Below, one piece after another: positions 50,475 to 59,884 of a stretch of 64,000 bases of DNA. Location of the stretch: the NCBI GenBank assembly GCA_034421015.1, contig DAOUKT010000022.1:62001-126000 (forward strand). Direction: 5' to 3'. Made by a program: the position numbers and the translations under genes. Each line of letters opens with the position of its first letter. Position 1 is the stretch's first letter. Source of the stretch: DAOUJW01 sp034421015 (GTDB taxonomy: Bacteria; Chloroflexota; Dehalococcoidia; Lucifugimonadales; UBA2985). The notes under the pieces are model-generated. The model had not been told where the DNA came from. It was given only the letters and a program-made list of their open reading frames with translations, and searched no databases.

Positions 50475-52220
50475 CTAACGGCTGTAGCCCGACGGCTGAA
50501 TGGCATCCTCCGAGTAGCGGGTGATGTGCTCAAGCAGGAAGAGCACGTCCTGATACGCTCCCAGGTTCCCAAGGTTCCTGTCCAGCCTTCTGGCCTCGTC
50601 CAGGAGGAAGAGCAGGTCCCTGTGCACCGACTGGGTGGCGGCGTCCGCGTAGGGCAGGCTGCTGTAACGGTCGGAGGAAAGGGCAACCAGCACACCCAGC
50701 CGCAGCATGGAGTCGCCTATGGCCTCGAACCTGTAGTTGTCGTTTCCGGTTACCCCGGCGTGCTGCCGGTTGGAATCTCCTGTTGAAGGCGTGACCCAGC
50801 GCAGTTCAATGTCCCCCAGGCTGACTGCTCCTGCAAAGCTCGGGTTCTTCAGCTCCAGCTCGTAGAAGACCGTAGTGGCCGCGCCTGCCGGAATCTCTGC
50901 AAACTCCCGGCGAGCCTCGGTAAAGGACTCGTCAGAAGTCACGCGGTTCTCGTAGCCAACAATGCGCCACGCATCCACAACGCTCGGGTCCCAGGTCACC
51001 TGGGCCCGGGTCTGGTCTGCAAAGGGAATCGACAGGGCCAGCCAGTTCTCCCGGCTGAAGGTGGCTCTGGCCTGGTTCGTGTCGGTCAGGTATCGATACC
51101 ACCCGTTGCCGTGCTGGGCAAGCTGCTCAAGGAGGAAGTCGTTGTAGTTCTCAATGCCCACGCCGATGGTGATGAGGCGAAGTGGGTTCCGGCTGTCGTG
51201 GTCCCCGGCCGACTCCAGAATGGCGAAGGGGTCGGTCGCATTCACGTTTGCGACGCCGTCGGACATCAGGATGATGTAGTTGTAGGCGTCAGGATTATCG
51301 CGCCGGGCCCTGTCCGCAAGCTGAACGCCAAGGTCGAGTCCCGCCTGAACGTTGGTGGAGTTTTGTGGGGTGAGATCGTCAATGGAGCGAGCGACGTTGG
51401 GGTCGTCCGGGTGTGTATGCTCGACGGTGTATCTTCTGAGCACGTTGGTGCTGAAGTGCACAACTGCTATTCGGTCTTGCGCCCGCAAGCTGCGCCGGAT
51501 GCTCTCGGCCGCCTCCCGCGCGATGCTCACGCGGTTGCCGTCTGCCATGGACCCCGACGCGTCCAGGACCAGGGTGACGTTGACCGGTGTCGCGTCATAG
51601 TCCATCTCAGGAGCCTGGATCGCGATGCGGGCCATGTGCATTCTACTGTCCAGGGGATGCCGGAAGACGTCAGTGGAAACGGCAAAGCTGTCGTCTCGCA
51701 GGGGCCGCTTGTAGTTGTAGTCAAGGGCGTTGATCCACTCCTCAGCCCTTACCGAGTCCGGGTCCACGTCGTACCCCGCCCGGGCCGTGTTGAGGGCAAG
51801 GAAGTAGGAGGTGCGATCCGTATCCAGGCTGAAAGTGGAGACGTTGTCCACGCCTGCGGATACAAACCGCTCCCTCAGGTAGTCCACGAAAGTCGTGTCC
51901 GGTGCGGTCACGCCCTGGGACTGCGCAGGCGCAGGTGTAGCCGTGGGGGAGCTCTGATAGGCATCAGCTCTGGGTGTAGCCGTTGGCTCTCGCATCATGG
52001 CCGCAGCTGTAGCCGTAGGCCTTGGCGGGACGGTGGTTGGTATCGGTCGGTATGGAGTGGTAGCCGTGGGCAACGCCCTCTGCACCCCATCAGCAACACT
52101 TTCTCCTCCTGTCATCTCCACTCCAGTGGGTATAGACGTGGGATCCTCTTCACTGGCACACGCAGACAGCGTGAGCAAACCAAGGATCGCCATTAGTGCC
52201 ATAGCCGTAATCTTCTTCAT
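50475..52220 (-). CDS. VWA-domain lipoprotein (DUF3520-type C-terminus)
   Basis: A 581-aa lipoprotein: signal with lipobox LTLSAC, a Pro/Thr/Ala-rich stretch (about 45-110), an N-terminal VWA-associated domain (TFVDYLRERFVSAGVDNVSTFSLDTDRTSY), a VWA domain with MIDAS DASGSMADG and downstream Thr (NSTNVQAGL) and Asp (MSDGVANV), then a DUF3520-like C-terminal domain (ALSIPFADQTRAQVTWDPSVVDAWRIVGYENR). This arrangement is common in secreted VWA proteins of unknown function. It is followed by the smaller VWA lipoprotein; a TATAAT/TTGTCA pair lies about 210 bp upstream. Confidence 0.9.
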   Translation of the reverse strand: MKKITAMALMAILGLLTLSACASEEDPTSIPTGVEMTGGESVADGVQRALPTATTPYRPIPTTVPPRPTATAAAMMREPTATPRADAYQSSPTATPAPAQSQGVTAPDTTFVDYLRERFVSAGVDNVSTFSLDTDRTSYFLALNTARAGYDVDPDSVRAEEWINALDYNYKRPLRDDSFAVSTDVFRHPLDSRMHMARIAIQAPEMDYDATPVNVTLVLDASGSMADGNRVSIAREAAESIRRSLRAQDRIAVVHFSTNVLRRYTVEHTHPDDPNVARSIDDLTPQNSTNVQAGLDLGVQLADRARRDNPDAYNYIILMSDGVANVNATDPFAILESAGDHDSRNPLRLITIGVGIENYNDFLLEQLAQHGNGWYRYLTDTNQARATFSRENWLALSIPFADQTRAQVTWDPSVVDAWRIVGYENRVTSDESFTEARREFAEIPAGAATTVFYELELKNPSFAGAVSLGDIELRWVTPSTGDSNRQHAGVTGNDNYRFEAIGDSMLRLGVLVALSSDRYSSLPYADAATQSVHRDLLFLLDEARRLDRNLGNLGAYQDVLFLLEHITRYSEDAIQPSGYSR

Positions 52221-52429
52221 TGAACTACCTCCCTTGCGCTTGGAGTCCTCTTACAATCTCAGGCGCCAGAACGGCAAATACCTGAATCCGGTAGTGACCG
52301 TGCTGGAGAAGTGTAATCTGAAGTCCGGCGCGAGTACAGATTAGTGTGGACGCCGACACTGTCCATTATGGAGTCTGTCGTGCAGAGCGCCATGCTTGCG
52401 CCTCCACATCCCCTGGCGAGTTGTTGCGC

Positions 52430-52456
52430 ATTATATCTTACAAAGTAACTTGACAA
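52430..52456 (-). promoter_or_regulatory. Candidate promoter of the VWA lipoprotein genes
   Basis: On the minus strand TTGTCA (52456-52451), a short 15-bp spacer and TATAAT (52435-52430) lie about 210 bp before the ATG. The rest of the 52221-52694 gap is AT-rich in its middle (about 52480-52530) with no recognisable gene; a TATAAT at 52670-52675 probably belongs to the plus-strand gene that follows. Confidence 0.4.
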
Positions 52457-52694
52457 GGGGTTTGAGACCATCAATTTCTTACATTTTTCTTAAATGTATA
52501 CGTAAGCAGTAAATATCCGTGACAAAATCTTGCGTAAATCGCAAGCTAGTTCCACGCGCAATGATTCGAGTAACTCCTGGACTGGGTTTCACTCTGATTG
52601 GGAGGCTACTCGTCCCGTCTTGCGCTCTTCGGAATCCAGCAGGTCCAAGCAACGACGCTGACAATCCCATATAATGTCTCCAAGGAGAGTTGGG

Positions 52695-53000
52695 ATGCCT
52701 AAATTCATCGTGCTGGCCGCCATGAAGGGGGAGTTCCTCTCCCACAGTGGCAACGTCTACGAGAACTTCCAGATGATGGGCTACGTCGACGCAGCCGATC
52801 CATTTGACGCCGTGCGCTCCTTCTTCGATGACCCTCACTTTCCCATAGACTGGAGGGACGTGAGGTACATGTGGGCGGAGCCTCTCAGGGATGACGGAAA
52901 CGCCGGCCACTACGGGGACTTCGACAGGATATACGTTGAGGACCTGACCCGCGCATTCCGGCGCGCTGCGGGACTGGAAGCGCCGGACGGCGGGCGGTAG
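52695..53000 (+). CDS. Hypothetical 101-aa acidic protein
   Basis: A 101-aa protein starting MPKFIVLAAMKGEFLSHSGN, with GYVDAADPFDAVRSFFDDPHFPIDWRDVRYMWAEPL and a C-terminal helix RIYVEDLTRAFRRAAGLEAP. AAGGAG lies 8 nt before the ATG at 52695, which fixes the start (an in-frame ATG at 52674 has none). The alternating strand-helix pattern suggests a small alpha/beta fold. No family is recognised. It precedes the DUF429 gene by 13 bp, so they are probably co-transcribed. Confidence 0.7.
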   Translation: MPKFIVLAAMKGEFLSHSGNVYENFQMMGYVDAADPFDAVRSFFDDPHFPIDWRDVRYMWAEPLRDDGNAGHYGDFDRIYVEDLTRAFRRAAGLEAPDGGR

Positions 53001-53013
53001 GTTTAATTAGATC

Positions 53014-53760
53014 ATGAACCGGATTGAGTACGTTGGAGTCGACGGATGCCCTGGCGGCTGGTTCAGCGTTGGACTTGATGGAAACGGAGAGGGTGAGACT
53101 CGCAAGTTCAATACATTCAAGGAACTGCTTGGCCACTACAGCGACGCCGCTCTGATTCTGGTAGACATCCCCATTGGGCTGCCGGAGGAGCCGGGCGGCC
53201 GCAAGTGCGACTACATGGCCCGGGGGCTGCCGGGTTTCAAGAGAAAATCCAGCATCTTCCCCACTCCGACGCGCCAGACGGTGCAACAGGCGTGTATTGA
53301 CCCTCAAGGTTACGAAGCTGCCAAGAAGGTAGAGTACGCAGTAACCGGAAAGAAAATCTCCAAGCAAGCCTTTGCCATTGTGCCCAAGATCGCGGAGGTG
53401 GACAGGGCGCTGACAGACTCCGGCAAACAAGTGACACCTGTGGTCAGAGAGGTCCATCCAGAAGTGTGCTTCTGGGCCTTGAACGGCAAGAGTTCAATGA
53501 AGTTCAGCAAGAAGAAGGATGAGGGCAGAGAGGAGCGTCTAAAGACTCTTGAAGACGAAGACGTGTTCCCTAAGGCGCGGGAGGTCTACAGAAAAGCTTG
53601 TGAAGAGTACCGCACGCAACGCGTTGGCAGCGACGACATCATTGATGCGATGGTTGCGGCTGTAACGGCTCTTCGTGGTCACGATAAGCTACGGACGATT
53701 CCAGAGACTCCACTCACGGACAACAAGGGCCTGCCAATGGAGATGGTCTACTGGCCGTAA
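53014..53760 (+). CDS. DUF429-family predicted RNase H-like nuclease
   Basis: A 248-aa protein of the DUF429 family, thought to have an RNase H-like fold. It has YVGVDGCPGGW with the first acidic residue, LVDIPIGLPE with the second, the conserved SSIFPTPTR, KIAEVDRAL, REVHPEVCFWALNG and a late acidic pair in GSDDIIDAMVAAVTAL. Enzyme activity is unproven for the family. Its 3' end overlaps the convergent phosphotransferase gene by 13 bp. Codon use is somewhat less GC-biased than its neighbours, which may mean acquisition. Confidence 0.85.
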   Translation: MNRIEYVGVDGCPGGWFSVGLDGNGEGETRKFNTFKELLGHYSDAALILVDIPIGLPEEPGGRKCDYMARGLPGFKRKSSIFPTPTRQTVQQACIDPQGYEAAKKVEYAVTGKKISKQAFAIVPKIAEVDRALTDSGKQVTPVVREVHPEVCFWALNGKSSMKFSKKKDEGREERLKTLEDEDVFPKAREVYRKACEEYRTQRVGSDDIIDAMVAAVTALRGHDKLRTIPETPLTDNKGLPMEMVYWP

Positions 53761-54845
53761 AGCAGGTCCGTGGACTCCAGGTCCGTTATGGCGGCGTCGA
53801 AGCGCGCCAGGGTGTTGTGCAGGTAGGTCGTGGCCCGCTCACCCTCATAGTTGCAGTAGCCGCCGGACACAATCCAGAACACGAAGATCTCCAGCATCGA
53901 AAGCCGGTAGTCGTAGAGGCACTCTTCAAACGAGTATCCACGTACGCCGTTGTCCACCAGGGTGGAGTGGTAAGCGCGCAGCAGGTCCAGCTCCACCTCT
54001 CTTCGCTGCGGCGTGGGAAACGCCTCGCTGATGAAGGTTGCCACGTCGTAGGCGCCCCGGGCACGCACGCAGAACTCCCAGTCGAAGACCACAGGCGAGT
54101 CGGAGTCGCCTGCCCCGGAGTAGAAGCAGTTGTCCAGGCGGAAGTCTCCGTGGATGATCGTCCTGGGAGGCTTCGTGAGTCTTGCCTTGATCTCCGGCAC
54201 CTGGAAGATCAGGTGGTCGCCGAGGGACCTCAGGCCCTGGGGCATCCCTTCGCCGGCTTTCTCGACAAGAGACCTCCACGCGTCGGTGTAGATGTACTGG
54301 TATGAGACGGCCTCGGAGTCTTTCAGGGGCATCCAGTCCAAGCGGTGAAGTCCGGGGCTGTCCCACCAGGCGGCGTGGAATGCGGCCATCTGGACGATAG
54401 AGCAGCGGGCATCCTCCATCGAGCAGCCTGCAACGCTGTCTCCCTGCCTTGCGTCGCCCATGTCCTCCAGCAGCAGCACAGTGTTGCCGGTGGCAAGGTC
54501 GATTGCGGAGTAGTAGCTGCGAGGGGACTGCAGCAGGCCGCCGTTTGCCACCTCCTGGTAGAACCTGACCTCCCGCAGGTTCTGTCCCAGTCTGCCGAAC
54601 ACCCTCCGCAGCAGGGGGTCAGTCGAAGGGAGCTTGACCATCAATGTGCGAGGCAGGTCATGGGAGTCGGAGTTATACTCAAGGGCGAGTCTGAAGAGCT
54701 GGTTCATGAACCCCTTGCCCTCGGCTATGGTCTCCGCAGAGAACCGGGTCACAGACGCGCCGGACGCATCGCTGCCCCGAAGGGCCTCCGTCAGCCAGTC
54801 GGTTGTGATCTCCCCAAGGTGACTGGGGACAGCCAGGCCGGTCAT
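53748..54845 (-). CDS. Phosphotransferase (APH/ecdysteroid-kinase-like)
   Basis: A 365-aa kinase-fold protein of the aminoglycoside phosphotransferase/EcKinase-like superfamily. It has a nucleotide-binding N-lobe (GFMNQLFRLALEYNSDS..TLMVKLPSTD), the Brenner-type catalytic loop IIHGDFRLDNCFYS and the metal-binding VVFDWEFCVRARGAYDVA. Relatives act on small hydroxyl compounds; the substrate is unknown. It ends 13 bp inside the convergent DUF429 gene. An acyl-CoA dehydrogenase-linked role, as for some relatives, is not supported by its neighbours. Confidence 0.87.
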   Translation of the reverse strand: MTGLAVPSHLGEITTDWLTEALRGSDASGASVTRFSAETIAEGKGFMNQLFRLALEYNSDSHDLPRTLMVKLPSTDPLLRRVFGRLGQNLREVRFYQEVANGGLLQSPRSYYSAIDLATGNTVLLLEDMGDARQGDSVAGCSMEDARCSIVQMAAFHAAWWDSPGLHRLDWMPLKDSEAVSYQYIYTDAWRSLVEKAGEGMPQGLRSLGDHLIFQVPEIKARLTKPPRTIIHGDFRLDNCFYSGAGDSDSPVVFDWEFCVRARGAYDVATFISEAFPTPQRREVELDLLRAYHSTLVDNGVRGYSFEECLYDYRLSMLEIFVFWIVSGGYCNYEGERATTYLHNTLARFDAAITDLESTDLLYGQ

Positions 54846-54896
54846 TTCACCTCTCCGGATTCCGGGTCACGGAACGGAGGCCGTGGGCCTCTTCCT

Positions 54897-55589
54897 TCAG
54901 GAGGCCTTTCGCGCGAATAGGACGCAGTGGTCCATGGGCTTCGGGTCCGTGAAGTACATGACTCCGCCCAGTTTCTCACCCTCCGCCGGGACCACGCTCA
55001 GGCCCCGGCCGGCCAGCAGGCCGACCACCTCATCGACGCCGTAAAGCTGGAACGTCCTGTCCGCGCCGTAGTCCTTGTCGTAAACTGTTGCAATCCCGGC
55101 CCCGATCTTGAACATAAGCTGCAGAACGCCGCCGTCCTTGAGTACCCTGGTGAACTCAGGCAGAGTAACTCCAAGGGTGGTGTCCGGGTCTATGTGCTGG
55201 ATGACGGCGTTGCACGTCAGGAAGTCGAAGTGGGCGTCCGGGAACGCCAGGCGCTCGCGGAGGTCGGCGACCGACACCCTCTCCGCGATCTCCGGGTGCA
55301 GCCTTCGAGCCTCGACGATGTTCTCCTCAACGGCGTCCACGCCGTAGATATCGTAGCCCTTCTGCCAGTAGAAGAACACGTCCCGGGCGCCTGCGCCGCA
55401 GCCGGCGTCCAGCCCCCGCGACCCGGCCGGGACAAGCTCCTGCATCCTCTGGATCAGGTCCGTGTCGTCCTTGAGGTCCGGATGGGAGACGTTAGTGTAC
55501 ACGGACTGGATGAAGTTGTGGCTCACCTCAGCGTAGCGCTGGGCGTGGTCTCTGTAGAACGACTCTGAAAAATCGGGGTTCTGGTTCAT
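54897..55589 (-). CDS. Class I SAM-dependent methyltransferase
   Basis: A 230-aa Rossmann-fold methyltransferase. Motif I is SRGLDAGCGAGARDVFFYWQKG, followed by IYGVDAVEENI, the DFLTCNAVIQHIDPD motif IV region and VLKDGGVLQLMFKIG. The ATG at 55589 is chosen, with GAGG about 9 nt upstream; the in-frame GTG extension to 55628 would overlap the SDR gene by 26 bp. It follows the SDR gene on the same strand. The substrate is unknown. Confidence 0.87.
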   Translation of the reverse strand: MNQNPDFSESFYRDHAQRYAEVSHNFIQSVYTNVSHPDLKDDTDLIQRMQELVPAGSRGLDAGCGAGARDVFFYWQKGYDIYGVDAVEENIVEARRLHPEIAERVSVADLRERLAFPDAHFDFLTCNAVIQHIDPDTTLGVTLPEFTRVLKDGGVLQLMFKIGAGIATVYDKDYGADRTFQLYGVDEVVGLLAGRGLSVVPAEGEKLGGVMYFTDPKPMDHCVLFARKAS

Positions 55590-55602
55590 TAGCGCGACCT
55601 CA

Positions 55603-56325
55603 CTAGATGGGTTGTGGTTCACCCCCAAACAGATCGATGAACTGTCCGGTCATAAGTTTGGGCGCATGAGCAGCCAGGTAGAGGGCCGCCTGCGCTATCT
55701 GTTCGCCGGTTATCCAGTCAGGGTGTCCGTCGGAATCGTATGCCCTGGCCATGTCGGTGTCCACCCAGTCCGGGTTGATGCCGTTGACGCGAATGCCGTG
55801 GGAGCGGAGGGAGTGCGCCAGAGAAGCCGTGTAGCCCACCACGCCGAATTTTGAGGTCACGTACGCTCCGTAGTCGCCCTCCGGCACGCGGCCTGACGAC
55901 GACCCGATGTTTATGATTACGCCCTGCTCCCTCTTCATCATGTGAGGAATCACCGCCCGGCTGACAAGGAACATTCCCCGCAGGTTGGTGTTCATCACTT
56001 CGTCCCACTGCTCAATGGAGGTCTCCCACACGGGAGTGTGGTAGGTTATGACTCCGGCGTTGTTGACCAGTATATCAATTCGACCCCATATCCGGGTGAC
56101 CTGGTCGACCGCCCGCTCCGGGTCGTCCGCGTTGGTCACGTCCAGGACAAAGGACTCCGCCTCGCCGCCGCCGGCGCGTATCTCATCGACCACCTGCGCC
56201 AGGCGTTCAGCGTTGCGCCCGGTTACGGCGACCCGCGCTCCTTCCCTGGCAAAGGCAATGGCGATTGCCCGGCCAATTCCGCGTCCTGCGCCTGTAATCA
56301 GGGCAACCCTGTCCTTGAGCAACAC
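55603..56325 (-). CDS. Short-chain dehydrogenase/reductase
   Basis: A 240-aa classical SDR oxidoreductase. The cofactor loop is TGAGRGIGRA (11-20), followed by NNAGV, the catalytic Ser in NIGSSSGRV and the YxxxK pair in YGAYVTSKFG. An Arg after the glycine motif (TGRNAERL) favours NADP(H). It resembles 3-oxoacyl-ACP reductase or alcohol dehydrogenase types, but the substrate is open. Start is GTG with AGGAG 7 nt upstream. The methyltransferase follows 13 bp downstream. Confidence 0.9.
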   Translation of the reverse strand: MLLKDRVALITGAGRGIGRAIAIAFAREGARVAVTGRNAERLAQVVDEIRAGGGEAESFVLDVTNADDPERAVDQVTRIWGRIDILVNNAGVITYHTPVWETSIEQWDEVMNTNLRGMFLVSRAVIPHMMKREQGVIINIGSSSGRVPEGDYGAYVTSKFGVVGYTASLAHSLRSHGIRVNGINPDWVDTDMARAYDSDGHPDWITGEQIAQAALYLAAHAPKLMTGQFIDLFGGEPQPI

Positions 56326-56483
56326 TTGCTTTCTCCTGCGACCGCCTGCTCGAAAGCTCCTGGAGCCGGAGCTTCAGGCGGGTATGAGAGGATAAATCTA
56401 TCATAAACTCCCGCCTCTCCGAAAGTGCAGGCGAGGCCGGAGCAGTCGGTCTAGTGGTCTGGGAGATGGGGGAGGGCTATGCT

Positions 56484-57875
56484 CTAAAGGGAGTCCCCTT
56501 GAGCTTCCTGTGGGCCCTCAGCCTGCTCCCGACTGCCGGACTCTCCTCTGTCCTTCCGGGATTCGGAGGGAGTCCTGCCGCTTGACAACCGCAGGAACAG
56601 ATAGCCTGCAATGCCCGCGAGCAGGGATGCGCCGAATACGCCTATCTTGGCCTGGTCAATCAGCTCTCGTTGGTCGAACGCTATTGCTGAGACGAAGAGG
56701 GAGACTGTGAATCCCATGCCACACAGCAGCGCAACTCCAAGGACGTGCCTCCACTTGACCGCCGAGGGCAGTGTGCCCACGCGCAGTCGGACCGCCAGCC
56801 ACGTGAACCCGACTATGCCCAGCACGTTGCCCGCGAGCAGCCCGGCCGCTACGCCAAACGTGATGCTGCTGGACAACGCCCCGGACACCGTTTCAGACGT
56901 GAAGGTGATTCCGGCGTTGGCCAGCGCGAAAACGGGCAGGACCAGGAAGCTCACCCAGGGGTGGATTGTCCCCTCCAGTCGCTCCATCGGGCCTTCGGTC
57001 TCGCGGCTCAGCCTCTCAATTTCCTCCGCAATCGCCTCGGCCTCGTCATCGTTTCCCTCCGCTGTTGCCATTCTGAAATCCCGGAGAAGCCCCTCAACGG
57101 TGTCGGCGTACCGCCCGCGGTCCACGCCAGGCCCGGGCGGCACCAGAGTCGCCGCCAGGACTCCGGCCAGCGTGGCATGCACACCGGACTTGAGGAAGAA
57201 CTGCCACATCACCAGGAACAGGATGGTGTAGAAGACCGGGGCCCGGAACCCCAACCGGACGCACACGGCCATCGCTGCGAAGGTTCCGAGGCCCAACCAC
57301 AGATCCATCCAGCTGATGGCCTCCACGTAGAAGACGGCGATTACGGCTATTGCTCCCAGGTCGTCAAAGACCGCCAGCCCAAGGAGAAACACCCTCAGCT
57401 CCGGCGGCATCCGGCTGCCCAGCAGCGCCAGCACCCCCAGGGCGAAGGCGATGTCGGTTGCAATTGGGATGCCCCAACCGGCCGCGCCGTCGCCGGACGA
57501 GTTGAAGTAGGTGTAGATGAGGGCGGGCACGGCCATGCCGCCAATAGCTGCCACCACCGGCAGAGCGGCCTTCCTGAACCCGGAGAGCTCGCCGTGCACC
57601 AACTCCCTCTTGATCTCCAGCCCTACGATGAAGAAGAAAAGGGTCATGAGGCCGTCGTTGACCAGGTGCCCAATGTCCTCTGTCAGGGCAAAGATGTGGA
57701 TGTCAATCGAGAGCTTGGTGTGCCAGAAGTCTGCGTACTGATCTGACCAGGGGGAGTTCGCGAGGCCGAGGGCGGCCGCGGCGGCCAGCAGCAGCACGAT
57801 TGCGCCGGTCTGCTCGGTGTGTATGAACTTCTGTATTGGGACTCGAAGCGTTCTGACGAGATAGGGAGATGACAT
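56484..57875 (-). CDS. nhaA: Na+/H+ antiporter NhaA
   Basis: A 463-aa NhaA antiporter for pH and sodium homeostasis. The ion-binding Asp pair is in VFDDLGAIAVIAVFY, and the N-terminal FIHTEQTGAIVLLLAAAAALGLANSPW, LMTLFFFIVGLEIKRELVHGEL and GAAGWGIPIATDIAFALGVLALLG are characteristic. A charged cytoplasmic insertion (RMATAEGNDDEAEAIAEEIERLSRETEGPME) splits the two halves, as in many longer NhaA proteins. The C-terminus is low-complexity and Glu/Ser-rich. It is monocistronic. Confidence 0.96.
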   Translation of the reverse strand: MSSPYLVRTLRVPIQKFIHTEQTGAIVLLLAAAAALGLANSPWSDQYADFWHTKLSIDIHIFALTEDIGHLVNDGLMTLFFFIVGLEIKRELVHGELSGFRKAALPVVAAIGGMAVPALIYTYFNSSGDGAAGWGIPIATDIAFALGVLALLGSRMPPELRVFLLGLAVFDDLGAIAVIAVFYVEAISWMDLWLGLGTFAAMAVCVRLGFRAPVFYTILFLVMWQFFLKSGVHATLAGVLAATLVPPGPGVDRGRYADTVEGLLRDFRMATAEGNDDEAEAIAEEIERLSRETEGPMERLEGTIHPWVSFLVLPVFALANAGITFTSETVSGALSSSITFGVAAGLLAGNVLGIVGFTWLAVRLRVGTLPSAVKWRHVLGVALLCGMGFTVSLFVSAIAFDQRELIDQAKIGVFGASLLAGIAGYLFLRLSSGRTPSESRKDRGESGSREQAEGPQEAQGDSL

Positions 57876-58012
57876 GTGTACAGCTGCCCGTGGCTAAGGA
57901 TGGGCCTCACGGCCGCGGACTCCCGGAAGGGGACGGGCCTTGAGGCTGGGATGAGTCAACATTGGTTCATTCTAGCAACCATTGGTTCAAGCGTCCAACA
58001 CGGGACTGCAAA

Positions 58013-58167
58013 CCCTTGAATACCCTCAGTTGAGGCGCGCGCCTCCCGACCATTCCTGCGGAAGCAGGAATCCATGGCATCCGAAATAGAAGGGAATGGA
58101 TTCCCGCCTTCGCGGGAATGACGATAAACGTATTTCCTCAAATATTACGCCACATTTGCGCAAAGAT
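58013..58167 (+). repeat. 155-bp intergenic repeat with REP doublet, left of the MFS gene
   Basis: It contains an inverted pair of the palindrome: 58049-58073 (CATTCCTGCGGAAGCAGGAA core) and 58098-58123 (ATTCCCGCCTTCGCGGGAAT core). Conserved flanks (GGCGCGCGCCTCCCGACC; ACGATAAACGTAT) lie on each side. A second copy, in the same orientation, lies at 59885-60038, so the MFS gene is bracketed by direct repeats. The rest of the 57876-58354 gap shows an ATTGGTTCA direct duplication (about 57960 and 57980) and no gene. Confidence 0.7.
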
Positions 58168-58354
58168 GTGGGACAGCAGCCGATACGAGGACAGACAAGG
58201 CAAAGACAGCGTACAATCAAGGTGGTGCCTCAATTGACCATCGGCGCTCAATTCAGTTAAACTCCGCGAAAATGTCATCAGTGCCGCCCGGATCTTGCGG
58301 CGCGCCTGCCGTGGAAATTCGGTAGAGATAAGGTATCAGGGCCAAGGAGACGAC

Positions 58355-59659
58355 TTGCAGAAAACCGGCGCCAAGACCCCCATCCCGAGGCTGGTCAAGC
58401 GGAACACCGCTCTACTGGCATCGTCCCAGGCTTTCACGGGAGCGGGCAACCAGATAGTGCCTACGCTGGGGCCTGTGCTGGTGACCCAGATGATTGGTAC
58501 GGCGGCTCTTGCCGGAATCGGTTCGAGCATAACGGGTTTCAGCCGCCTGATAGTCGCCTATCCGATAGGCAAGTTCACCGATGCCTTCGGCAGAAGGGCA
58601 GGGGTGATCCTTGGGCTGTTTCTGGTAGGGGTCGGCGCGACAGTCACCGGAATAGCCGCGCTGATGGAGTCCTTTCCCGTCTTCGTCCTGGGTATACTGG
58701 TGCTCGGCCTGGGCACAGGCTCCGTGCAGCAGTTGAGGGTGGCGGCGGCGGACATGTACCCGCCCAGTCGCCGGGCCGAGGGGCTGGGGCTGGTGCTCAC
58801 GGGGTCCCTGGTGGGCGCGCTTGCCAGTCCCATTCTCATCAGAACTTCGGAGACATTCGCCGGGGACTTTGGCCTGGAGCCTATCGCCCTGGCCTGGTTC
58901 TTCATCCCGGTGGTCGTGGTGGCCAGCATGATCATGGTGCTTCAGGTCCGGCCGGACCCCAAGGAGATCGCCGCCAACCTGGCCGACTACTATCCCGACT
59001 ACAGGCCGGCCGATGCGCCCCAGCCGGCTGCGGGCAAAGTCGGAATCCTCTACTTCCTGAAGAACTACCCTCGTCTGACTGCGTTTGCGTCCATGTTTGC
59101 CGCGCAGGGCAACATGAACATGATGATGGTCATGACATCCATTGCCCTGCATCACCACCACTACCCGCTCAGCGCGATCTCCGTCTCTGTTGCAATTCAC
59201 GTCGTCGGAATGTTCGGGTTCTCTCTTCCCATTGGGAAGCTTGCGGACAGGTTCGGCCGGAGGAACATGATGTTCCTTGGGCTCATCATGGCCTCCATTG
59301 GGTCATGGCTCATAGTGGCGACATCCGTGTACCCGATAATCACCGCCGGCACCTTCTTTGTGGGGCTGGGCTGGTCATGCGTCAACATAGCGGCGACTGC
59401 GCTCTACGCCGACACCACGAATCCCGCAGAGCGCGGCCGGGTGATAGGCGCCAACGATACATTCACCGCCGCGGCCGCCATCAGCATGCCCCTCGTGGGT
59501 GGGGTTGTCGTGGAGTACCTGGGCTTTCGCGTGCTGGGCATCTTTGGGATGGCCCTGATGGTGACCCCGCTCTTCCTCCTGCTCCGACTGCGCGAGTCCT
59601 ACCCCGGCGTCTACCGGGATGGTAGCAGCGCTGAGGCCACTCCCTCCGAGACGCGGTAG
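58355..59659 (+). CDS. MFS transporter
   Basis: A 434-aa, 12-helix major facilitator. The motif GKFTDAFGRRAGV between helices 2 and 3 and its repeat GKLADRFGRRNMM in the second half are clear. A His-rich stretch (ALHHHHYPLSA) lies in a loop of the C-terminal half. The TTG start at 58355 is chosen because AAGGAG lies 5 nt upstream; the frame is open to another TTG at 58295. No substrate can be given. It is flanked by near-identical 155-bp direct repeats. Confidence 0.85.
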   Translation: MQKTGAKTPIPRLVKRNTALLASSQAFTGAGNQIVPTLGPVLVTQMIGTAALAGIGSSITGFSRLIVAYPIGKFTDAFGRRAGVILGLFLVGVGATVTGIAALMESFPVFVLGILVLGLGTGSVQQLRVAAADMYPPSRRAEGLGLVLTGSLVGALASPILIRTSETFAGDFGLEPIALAWFFIPVVVVASMIMVLQVRPDPKEIAANLADYYPDYRPADAPQPAAGKVGILYFLKNYPRLTAFASMFAAQGNMNMMMVMTSIALHHHHYPLSAISVSVAIHVVGMFGFSLPIGKLADRFGRRNMMFLGLIMASIGSWLIVATSVYPIITAGTFFVGLGWSCVNIAATALYADTTNPAERGRVIGANDTFTAAAAISMPLVGGVVVEYLGFRVLGIFGMALMVTPLFLLLRLRESYPGVYRDGSSAEATPSETR

Positions 59660-59792
59660 AGGAGACCAGGTCTCCCCCATAAGGGGCGAGAACCAGGTAG
59701 GAATCCTTACCCCATTCAACCCGCCGCCGGGCTAACTCCGAGTGACAGGCCTTTGAATAATTGCGATGGCATCTTCAGGAAAGTACGTTTAT

Positions 59793-59840
59793 CGTCATTC
59801 CGGCGAAGCTTGCCCCGAACTTGATGCGGGGGCCGGAATC
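59793..59840. repeat. REP-like palindrome with an insertion in the loop
   Basis: CGTCATTCCGGC ... GCCGGAATC arms match the palindrome family, but about 24 extra bases (including a CCCCGAAC..GCGGGGG stem) sit in the loop. It is one of several repeats filling the 59660-60514 gap. Confidence 0.6.
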
Positions 59841-59884
59841 TATCTACGTCTATATCGGTGGCCCTGGGTTCCTGCTTCCGGAGA

